From Dunaliella salina (taxonomy: Eukaryota; Chlorophyta; Chlorophyceae; Chlamydomonadales; Dunaliellaceae), in NCBI GenBank assembly GCA_002284615.2, contig MU069993.1, positions 96,677-114,114 of the forward strand: a DNA stretch of 17,438 nt, in the 5' to 3' direction. Positions 10,895 to 17,438 of this stretch are shown piece after piece. Positions within the stretch are counted from its first letter, which is position 1, and each line of letters opens with the position of its first letter. The position numbers and the translations under genes were made by a program. The notes beneath the pieces are model-generated. The model saw nothing but the letters and a program-made list of their open reading frames with translations, made no database searches and had not been told where the DNA came from.

Positions 10895-10941
10895 CTGTGG
10901 TTATCATGCCTGACCTCTGTGGTAATCAGGCCTGACCACAG
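10895..10941. repeat. 22-bp tandem repeat with embedded stem-loop downstream of purL
   Basis: CTGTGGTTATCATGCCTGAC begins at 10895, and a copy with two changes begins at 10917. The second copy plus flank forms CTGTGGT...ACCACAG (10917-10923 with 10935-10941), with an 11-nt loop containing AGGCCT. Confidence 0.8.
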
Positions 10942-11297
10942 GCCTTCAAGCGTCCTCTAAATTTTGCATTAGCCACAGGGAGGCTAATCGGCAACACATG
11001 TGTAAGGTTTAAAACCTAAGCAAAGCTCTGCTCGGAATGTTTACAGAAGAACATGGGTCAAGTTTCTGTCTGAGCAGTGCAGAGAGTGCATATGGGACTC
11101 CAATTCAACCAGAATATTGTGATGATGCATGTCAAGGAAAACAGTAGTTTCAGTGGAATTTAAATGATTCGGTGGAAAAGCAAAAAGAGAAGATCATTAG
11201 TCGAAGGGCATGAGTGTTGGCCAGATGATGTGCTGAAGAAATGTGTAGGAAAGGAGTCATAATAAGACACTGTAGGTGGAAAGCCCACGAGTTCAAG

Positions 11298-11320
11298 ATT
11301 GCACACAAGCTTTGTGCAAT
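11298..11320. repeat. 23-nt near-perfect palindrome
   Basis: ATTGCACA-C-AAGCTT-TGTGCAAT gives 11-bp arms around the centre AAG|CTT, with one extra C in the left arm. Confidence 0.85.
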
Positions 11321-11761
11321 TCATTGGTTGTCAGGTTACTTCAGTTGAAGTTCATCTTGCCCAAGATTAAATGCTCAACAGATTGAAGATATAAATATTT
11401 CTCACCGCCAGATTTTAGAGCCAGCCTTCTAATAACCCTCCAGATCCGCATTAGAATTCTCTTTATCACACCTTGTGGTGGAGGGGGCACACAGCTCTTT
11501 TTGAGCCAATGTGTCTCCTCTTCCTTAGTTAACGTAGGGAGAGTTTCTCTGCCTACGCAGTTTTCTTTTCTTTTCTTTGGTATTAGACAAGTCATTGATT
11601 CTACGATTCAAATATCCTGAATAGCTGATGGTTCAATTTGGACGGGTGGAGGGCATGGCCATTCGGACTTCTTAAGCTTGAAATTAGGTTAGTCATTACA
11701 AAATTCTGAGCCTCAAATCCTATATTCTACATGATCCAATTCGGACGGGGTAGTGTGTAAT

Positions 11762-11784
11762 TCAGTTCTGATAATCAGAACTGA
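11762..11784. repeat. Perfect 11-bp-arm palindrome
   Basis: TCAGTTCTGAT, one A, then ATCAGAACTGA. The arms match perfectly with a 1-nt centre. It sits between the second and third degenerate repeats. It could be a protein-binding site or the core of a small fold-back element. Confidence 0.9.
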
Positions 11785-11798
11785 CCTATATGCTATGA

Positions 11799-11803
11799 TT
11801 ACA
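11799..11803 (-). terminator. Possible poly(A) signal of the minus-strand gene
   Basis: TTACA on the + strand reads TGTAA on the minus strand, 286 nt beyond the stop of the open frame at 12089. Another lies at 11696-11700. This is motif-only evidence. Confidence 0.3.
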
Positions 11804-12088
11804 TAATCTCGGTGCCAAACCAGCCTCGTCCGAAATCCTGAATTCTAGATTGGTCCAAGTAGGAGGGGTGAGCATGCTTTAGTATCTTCTCAGCGGAGTA
11901 CGCTGAAAACGTTTTCAGGAATCTTTCTATCTGGTTAAAAGAGCGTCCGCTGTTCCTCAGTTCTCTGTGGGAAAGTCACGTATGTCAAAGAGATGTTCAC
12001 TATGTCCGATCGGTGGTAACCAATCTTCCAATGTATCACCATCTTGTTTTTGAAGTAAATGAGCACCAGCTTGAGAAAAATAGAATTA

Positions 12089-12517
12089 TTATTTTACCTT
12101 GATCCATCTGGAGGCCTTCTTGAAAGAAAGAAAGAAAACTGTGTGGGCAAGATATCCAGGAAAAAGGTATCCTGTGAGCAAGATATCCAGGGAAAAGGTA
12201 TCTAAACTTTCTTTTGAGGCAGTACATGAAGTTGCGCAAGCCACGTACAGGATAGCTACGCCATAATTGACAATCCCAAATTTGACCAACCTGGACCCTT
12301 GCCGGGACCCTTGCCACCGCTTCTCCCTGTCATCGCGCTGCTTCTGAATGGTTTCATCATGCTTTTGCTTCTGCTGCTTTGCCCTCTCCTCCTTGACCTT
12401 TGGATCCTCTGGCTCCTTCTTCAGGAAGCGGTGGAAGGTCAGCTGGAAGTCCCTGCGAGGAGGGGGAGGAGGGCGCTGCTGCTGCTGCTGCTGCTCACCA
12501 CCTCGCTCGCTCATCAT
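12089..12517 (-). CDS. Unrecognised protein with polyQ, polyP and a charged helix
   Basis: I do not recognise this protein. From ATG at 12517 (or the adjacent ATG at 12514) the frame gives 142 residues. It has a short acidic start, six Gln (12476-12493), Arg and five Pro, then RDFQLTFHRFLKKEPEDP. A Lys/Glu/Gln-rich stretch of about 35 residues follows that should form a charged helix or coiled coil (EERAKQQKQKHDETIQKQ). Next come a GSRQGSR duplication and a moderately hydrophobic segment (VNYGVAILYVACA). The first 70 residues look coding: all six Gln codons are CAG, composition is consistent, and frame and charge pattern hold. The tail runs through a 31-bp-period duplication at 12147-12202 that shifts frame and carries acceptor-like CTCACAG and CACACAG. 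The true 3' end may therefore be spliced differently, for example leaving near 12300 and rejoining at 12139, with a donor ATCAAG|GTAAAA. Confidence 0.45.
   Translation of the reverse strand: MMSERGGEQQQQQQRPPPPPRRDFQLTFHRFLKKEPEDPKVKEERAKQQKQKHDETIQKQRDDREKRWQGSRQGSRLVKFGIVNYGVAILYVACATSCTASKESLDTFSLDILLTGYLFPGYLAHTVFFLSFKKASRWIKVK
12147..12202. repeat. 25-bp direct repeat with 31-bp period
   Basis: Copies at 12147-12171 and 12178-12202 differ at one base. On the minus strand each contains a pyrimidine tract and is followed by CTCACAG or CACACAG. A GAAA run (12122-12138) lies beside them. Confidence 0.9.
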
Positions 12518-14177
12518 GTAAAATAACTAATTTTCACTTATCTGCACACATCCGCAGCGCCTCAAATAATTATTTTCACCACCACATTTCCATTGTCAAC
12601 CACCCACTGGCCTAACTTTGCTGACTTTGGTGCTTTGGGGCCCTTGTACCAAAAGAACATCATTGAAAAAAGGGTGAAAAGACCCAGTGATTGGTGTGGT
12701 ACAGAATTTCAGCTATTTCCCTTCAAGAAAAAAAATCAGCATAACAGGTGCCCAAAAAGCCAAGTTTTGACCTCCTTATGTCCAAATTTTTGATAGTTGC
12801 AATTTGTCCTCAGTGCCCAAAAAAGATATTTTTTCGGAATGATATAATTTTTTACGGTAATACAGAGTGATAGGAAGTGCCAGAGGGGGAAAACAAGTGT
12901 ATATCAGTCCGAAGTAATCGGATACCTGTGTACAGAGTCTATATAAAGAAGCCATTAGTCAGCCCTCGCGGATTAGCAGGGTTCGCAAAGAACATTTTTG
13001 ATCAATTTGGTGTTGTTCTCGAGGTTGTGAAGTGTGTGGAAAGCAAGGGGTTCCCGCAGCAGTGCAAGGAAGGGCAGAGGAAATGCACACAGGTGCCGCT
13101 CAGAAAAAAGAAAAGGATTTGGACTGGTGATTGACCTTCGGCCGAGTAATTTTTGCAACTCGACTTCCTGACTGAAAAGGTCTGTAAGCTTGGAAGTGAA
13201 ATGTGATCTCTTGATCTTGTGTTCAACATCATCCTCACTGAGTAAAAGTTTGCTTGAGAAAACTAAAATAAGACTGCCTCATAAATCGGCTATGTAGACA
13301 GTGGAAAAGTTTAGGTCAATGTCATGATAAGCAAGTATTCCTCTATGATTTTCACGTTTACAAAATAATTTAGCCTTCAGCCAGAACAGTTGTCTGCTCA
13401 GCCTTCATAAGTGCCAAAGATGCACTTGAGAGAATTGAACAAAATAATATGTATAATGAGCAAGAATGCATGGAGACACTGGAGAGGGTGTATATTGAGA
13501 GTTTGAGGGTGTTGCAAACCAAAGGATTTCATGAAAGGGAGGTGTTGTGAAGGCTACTATAATATACTTAAACAATGCTTTTCTTGTAAACGAATTTGCC
13601 TGATGATGCTTTGCATTTTTCCTGAACTTCTTGAGATTCATTTATGGCTGAATCCCTCCTAAATGCATGTGGCCCTCCTGGTCTGCAGAGCATACATCTT
13701 TCATTCTCAACTTTTTGGTCCTCTCGCCTTGTGCTTCTCTAATGCCTTTCTGAGACTGTAGTTTGGCTTGCATGAATCATTCTTGGACATACAGTTTTGC
13801 TCAATTCTGGATCAAGCTCAAAATGGTATTGCAGGCAACGATGGCAAGCAGAGGTTTGCAGGTGTCCTTTATCTCTTGATTATATCTGATCAAATTGCAG
13901 TTTTCTCCCCCCCCCAATTTCCAGATTCTTGTGGAACGACTTGGGAGGATTGTTGACAGTCCCAGAAAAAGAAGTTTTACCGTATTCGAACGGCAGAGAC
14001 AGACAGTGAAGCCGATGGCTTTCTGCAAGTGAAGAACCTCACTCGCGAGAGTCTGAGGGTTCTACGTACCATCCTTCATGTACAAATTGTGATTAAACTT
14101 GATTTGGATTTGACTTCTTTTGATGTCGTTCGTTTGACTTGTGCTCGCACAATTTAGTGGATATTGATTTCTGTAAT
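12518..14177. other. Intergenic region between the divergent minus-strand gene and the reticulon gene
   Basis: This AT-rich region must hold both promoters, but I see no clear TATA box. An 85-codon plus frame at 12877-13134 has no recognised domain. A nine-C run at 13907-13915 lies in a pyrimidine tract ending CCAG at 13924. A possible spliced 42-codon reading frame (13841-13861 joined to 13925-14032) could be an upstream ORF of the reticulon transcript. Confidence 0.6.
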
Positions 14178-17100
14178 ATGTCATCCGAGCCAGATTTGAA
14201 GGTGGAGGAGCCACAGGAGCGGCGCGAGGAAGGGGGCCAGGAGCAAGAAGGGCTCGATGAGCAAGTGCGTGAGCAGCAGTGCAAAAGTGCATGCGTACGA
14301 AGTGCAGCCTTTACAACGTGTGTTCGCCATGATGTTGGACCGCAGGGAATGCAGGGTGTGCAGGGAGAAGATTTTCCGGTGCAGGAGCCAACGTCGGAGC
14401 AGCCAACGTCGTTTGGCTCCCCAGCACCAGCTGCTCCAGCTGAGAGCGAGGTCTCAACAACCAGTGACATGACCAAGCAGCAGGTGCAGCATCCAGCGCT
14501 TTCTGCATGTGCACAACAGTGGAAATGCACCTTCTTGCAACTGATCATGCCTGCACACCTGCCTTCAGCACTGATGGTCGACTGTGAGCTGTTCTTGTTG
14601 CATTTAGCCAGATTTTGATCTACACAACGGCTCGTCTGCGGATGGGGAGCTGGCATGTGTAGTCTGTGGTGGACATGAGGCTTGACAGCTATGTGAGCAC
14701 ATTACCTGCTCAATACTACTGATGATGCGCAACACCATAGATGAGGAAGCAGTTGTCCTCATTTATTTATTGAGGAGTGCTGGTATGATCATCAATCCGT
14801 TTCCAACCATTCTATGCGAGCTGTGCCCTTCTGATGCACCTGCAGCTCAATTTTGAGGGAGGCAAAGCCCAATCTGAGGAGCCAAGCACTCCACCTCCTG
14901 TGGGGGCACCCTTTGCACGTGAGGGAGGCCAGGAGCCTGTCACACCTGGAAGTGATGATGGGGCAGGGAGCTACAATGACTTCATGTTTGAAACCATCAC
15001 CTGGTGAGGGGGAGGTCATGCAGAAAAACCTGCACTGCCTGGCTGTCTATGATTGCACCCACACCACCCACTCACTTCCCTTTATTGTTGTTTGCATGCC
15101 AGAGCAGCTCCGTGTAATGGCAGGCGCTTCTTTTCACACCAAGGGTTGGCCTTGCTGACTCTGGCCTCTCTATCCCTGTCGCTTTTCAGGAAGAACAAGC
15201 TGAGGAGTGTGGTGGTGAGTGGTTCTCTGGATCTTGGTAGCATGCAATCAAGCTGGGACAGGATGCATGGACCAGCAGCTACAATTGTTAGGATTGACTT
15301 TGCCAAAACAACCTGACATTTGCCAATACCCCTGCTTTTGGCCGTGGACAGTACCTGATCGGCGGCCTGCTGATGATTGGCCTCGTCTACCGCGTGCTCT
15401 CTTCAAGCTCTACCCTGGTGGCAGGTGAGCTAGAGGGGAACAAATACAGTTGACTGCGTAATTGTGGCTTCAGCTCATGTCAACCCAGGAGGACGGGAAA
15501 AGCCTGGCGCAATCTCCAGAAGCAGATGGGTGGGTAGATGCACAAGTCTTTCTGCTTGTTAAACACACGCGATTTTTATCAAGCAGGAAGACTTGTGCAT
15601 CTCCGCGGCACTCCACGCTCCAGGATGTCACAGAGCATGTCCTCCTCATGCTCTGGAGTACCATGACATGATGTGACATTCCCTACCGTCACATTTTGCC
15701 TGAGCACATTCATCCCCTTCCCCTTGTGGCAGGTGTCTGCTACATCGCCCTCGCCCAAATGGCACTCAACTTCACCAGGCAGCTCCTCTCACCTGAATTC
15801 CAGCAGAAGCACTGCAAATGGTAAGCGCCTCTCCAGCTCTCTGGAGGTGCTGCTGATTGTGCGCTTGCCATGCGCTGCGCCCACCGCAAAAGCTGTGCCA
15901 GTGGATTCACTTGGAGAATGTGTGGGGGAGGATAGGGCCCTAATTGAGCAATGTGCACACAAACGCACGTTTCAGGACAGAATGGCTCTAAGTAGGAGCA
16001 CCTGTCTTTTTCGAGCTCTTATGAGAGGCAATGGAAAGAGGTGATTGAATGCCTTGCTAAACATCTGCATAGGACACAGCTGTGCATCAGCAACTCAAGC
16101 TTCTTGAGCAGTCCGCAGCCTCTGTCTGTCTGTCTGTCTGTCTGTGTGCGCATCAGCAGTTGAAGCTTCTCAAGCAGCACTGTAAGCTCTGCCTGTCTGT
16201 CTGCCTGCCTGCCTGCCTGCCTGCCTACCTTTGAGTCTGTCTGTCCTCCAAGTCACGTAGCAGTCTGGAAGCCTCCGTCTGACTGTCCTCTAGGTTGTCG
16301 AGGCTGCCAATTGCATGCCCCAAACCTGCAGGTCTAACAGCACTTGGACACAAGCTGCCATCGACTACTATGGGAACGTGCTCAAGGCAGTGGTGCGTGT
16401 TTTGTAGTGTCAGCTGGATCTTTCGATGGTTGCTCCTGCAGCCTGGAACCCTCTGAAAGTGATGTGACATTGTTCGTGGACTCTGTTGAGCCTGAGCTTA
16501 CCAAGCATGTCTTCATTGGACTCTGTTGAGCCTGAGCTTACCAAGCATGTCTTCATGTCCCAGGCATAGGTACTGAAAAGCTGGCATGTGGAGGTGCTGC
16601 GTTAGGTTCACAGATTGTTTTGCACCCATCATGGCAGGAAAGGGTTACGAAATTTGTATCAAACAACCAACACTCGTTGCCTCCACTCAAGCTGCTCTCA
16701 TATCATCAAATCAGTGCAAGGTCCAGGGGGAGGGGGCAGCCATAGCGTATCATATAATCAAAGACGTGCCTGCAAGAAAATAGATTTTGGGGCGTACGCT
16801 TTCAGAATTTCGGTGTGTGTCATGTTGAGTGTTATGCCAAGATCCTGCGCTTCTTCACCATCGCGCCTTTTGCACTGTGCGCCTTTTGCACTGCCATGCT
16901 TGGGCAGCCTTGCTGAGGTTCCCATCCCTGTCCGCTTGAGTTTCCTGGCAACTATTCCTCTGGCTCTGGTATTCCATCTCCTAAAACGTCTTACTAACTG
17001 CTTTCAACCTTCCCAAGCATGCCTGGCTTGCAGAATTGTGCCAGGCTTTGTGATCAGCTGCACCTCCCAACGCACATCCGTGTCAATCTTCAAATGTCCC

Positions 17101-17332
17101 CAAGCCTCTCCAAAATCCGACCCCTGGGTTCCACTGGTTTGCGCCTGAATTTGCAGGCAGCCTTGAATGATAAGCAATTGGATGGCTCGGATACCACCAA
17201 GACGCTGCGCATCGGTGCTGGACTGTGGATCACCTCTATTTTGGGCCGCTATGTTTCAGCGTTCCAGTTGGTTGTGGGCTTGTGGATCCTGGCCTTCACT
17301 CTGCCTAAGGCATACTACACGTATCAGGGCCT
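14178..17332 (+). CDS. Reticulon-like protein, 3' end missing
   Basis: Reticulons shape ER tubules by inserting two hydrophobic hairpins in the outer leaflet. Proposed exons: 14178-14264, 14346-14483, 14846-15003, 15190-15214, 15352-15424, 15733-15820, 16332-16392, and 17157 to about 17332. The first seven total 630 nt (210 codons) and join in phase. The N-terminus (1-115) is acidic and Glu/Gln/Pro/Ser-rich (MSSEPDLKVEEPQERREEGG). The reticulon domain starts at NDFMFETITW, with the family Trp-Lys/Arg-Asn motif (W128 K129 N130). Hairpin 1 is about 135-174 (LIGGLLMIGLVYRVL, then VCYIALAQMAL). The hydrophilic linker is 175-228. Hairpin 2 is about 229-262 (AGLWITSILG, GLWILAFTLP), followed by the typical post-hairpin KAYYTYQ. 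Family assignment rests on this pattern from memory. The early exons are less certain than 14846 onward, and the C-terminus lies beyond the window. Confidence 0.83.
14265..14345 (+). other. In-frame 81-nt optional intron or coding insert in the reticulon N-terminus
   Basis: GAGCAA|GTGCGTGAG to GACCGCAG|GGAATG is exactly 81 nt with no stop, so both retention and splicing keep frame. Its translation is Cys-rich (four Cys in 27 residues), unlike the Cys-free acidic flanks, which favours intron. Confidence 0.45.
14484..14845 (+). other. Reticulon intron 2 (362 nt), no internal feature seen
   Basis: The donor is CAGCAG|GTGCAG, and the acceptor is ACCTGCAG before LNFEGGKAQ. It contains stops in frame. 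No RNA or repeat is recognised. Confidence 0.6.
15536..15602. repeat. 67-nt hairpin with 23-bp arms in a reticulon intron
   Basis: The left arm 15536-15558 and right arm 15580-15602 are reverse complements apart from one T/G position (15551 with 15587), which pairs as G-U in RNA. The loop is 21 nt. The arms begin AGATGCACAAGTCTT. It lies in the 308-nt intron 15425-15732, with no target-site duplication visible. Confidence 0.93.
15631..15655. repeat. Second stem-loop in the same reticulon intron
   Basis: CAGAGCATG (15631-15639), a 7-nt loop, then CATGCTCTG (15647-15655). Flanking ATGTCA and TGACAT could extend the stem across an internal loop. Confidence 0.8.
15821..16331 (+). other. Reticulon intron (511 nt) with tetranucleotide repeats
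   Basis: The donor is GTAAGC and the acceptor is CCTGCAG. The first half shows nothing recognisable. The second half holds the repeats described at 16082-16230. Confidence 0.75.
16082..16230. repeat. Two degenerate copies of a roughly 65-bp unit ending in (TCTG)n / (CTGC)n
   Basis: GTGCATCAGCAACTCAAGC at 16082 and GTGCGCATCAGCAGTTGAAG at 16146 start similar units. The first ends in six TCTG repeats (16121-16144). The second ends in a mixed CTGT/CTGC run (16191-16230). CTCAAGcttCTTGAG at 16094-16108 is a small palindrome. Confidence 0.8.
16477..16556. repeat. Perfect 40-bp tandem duplication
   Basis: 16477-16516 and 16517-16556 are identical, each starting TGGACTCTGTTGAGCC. Perfect identity implies a recent event. 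Confidence 0.96.
16863..16894. repeat. 16-bp tandem duplication
   Basis: GCGCCTTTTGCACTGT is followed directly by GCGCCTTTTGCACTGC, one mismatch. Confidence 0.9.
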
Positions 17333-17351
17333 GTGTGTGTGTGTGTGTGTG

Positions 17352-17438
<87 letters not shown>
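17333..17438. repeat. (GT)n microsatellite at the window end
   Basis: About 106 nt of GT/TG with two GTTG interruptions (near 17351 and 17393). It begins directly after the reticulon sequence ...TATCAGGGCCT, so it probably forms the start of the next intron. Confidence 0.95.

Larger units (their letters stand above)
11614..11880. repeat. Three degenerate copies of a roughly 45-bp motif
   Basis: Copies start with ATCCT at 11614, 11717 and 11835. Each is followed 10-15 bp later by a TTCAATTTGGACGGGTGG-like core (CCAATTCGGACGGGG, TCCAAGTAGGAGGGG). Spacings are 103 and 118 bp. Divergence is considerable, so this is an old repeat or a shared element remnant. Confidence 0.5.
10942..12088. other. 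Intergenic spacer between purL and the minus-strand gene
   Basis: This is AT-richer DNA without a supportable gene. It holds small palindromes (AGGTTTAAAACCT near 11006; see 11298 and 11762) and three degenerate spaced repeats (11614-11880). An 84-codon minus-strand open frame at 11341-11595 has no recognised domain and is probably chance. The two flanking genes converge here. Confidence 0.7.
16393..17156 (+). other. Reticulon intron (764 nt) with two small tandem duplications
   Basis: The donor is GTGCGT and the acceptor is AATTTGCAG. It joins ...GNVLKAV to AALNDKQLDG, giving a linker of normal reticulon length, so no further exon is needed inside. Hydrophobic open frames near 16800-17000 lack reticulon features. 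Confidence 0.7.

Noticed and set aside
11341..11595. 84-codon minus-strand ORF considered as a retroelement fragment
   Set aside because: No reverse transcriptase, integrase or other diagnostic motif could be seen.
12877..13134. 85-codon plus-strand ORF in the intergenic region
   Set aside because: No recognised motif, AT-rich context and no supporting splice or homology signal. Kept only as a remark in the spacer entry.
15536..15602. Rho-independent terminator
   Set aside because: Eukaryotic intron, long loop and no following T run.
16615..17148. 177-codon plus-strand ORF with hydrophobic stretches as an extra reticulon exon
   Set aside because: Joining 16392 directly to 17157 keeps frame and gives a normal linker between the two hairpins. 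The ORF also runs through the 16-bp duplication and lacks family motifs.

Overview
This is nuclear DNA of a photosynthetic eukaryote, most likely a green alga. The genes are cut into many short exons by GT-AG introns whose acceptors mostly read TGCAG. The encoded proteins resemble plant homologues as I remember them. A TGTAA motif, the usual green-algal poly(A) signal, lies about 220 nt past the first stop codon. I cannot name the genus. Nothing is bacterial: there is no operon, Shine-Dalgarno site, tRNA, rRNA or CRISPR array.

Layout: (1) 1-66 is a (CA)n tract inside an intron. (2) 181-10511 (+) carries the last 16 exons, 777 codons plus stop, of phosphoribosylformylglycinamidine (FGAM) synthase, the large single-chain PurL of de novo purine synthesis. 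Every exon joins in phase, and the C-terminal glutaminase domain keeps its Cys, His and Glu. The introns hold most of the unusual DNA: a (CA)31 tract next to a hairpin, an array of about 14 copies of a 131-bp unit with a higher-order structure, an 11-G run at a donor site, and a 57-bp tandem duplication. (3) 10512-14177 is an AT-richer intergenic stretch with small palindromes and degenerate repeats. It contains one probable unrecognised gene on the minus strand (12089-12517) with polyQ, polyP and a charged helix. (4) 14178 to about 17332 (+) is a reticulon-like gene. It has an acidic, proline-rich N-terminus, two hydrophobic hairpins, a 25-nt microexon, and an intron carrying a 23-bp stem-loop. 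(5) 17333-17438 is a (GT)n tract that starts exactly where the last visible donor should be.

PurL (purine synthesis) and the reticulon (ER membrane shaping) have no evident functional link; their adjacency looks like ordinary eukaryotic gene order. The recurrent theme is local tandem duplication in introns and spacers, with unit lengths of 16, 22, 31, 40, 57, about 65 and 131 bp, and dinucleotide tracts at both window ends. The ends are therefore probably contig breaks in repeats. No clearly new biological system is visible. The best leads are the structured minisatellite, the intronic hairpins, the microsatellite donor and the unrecognised minus-strand gene.
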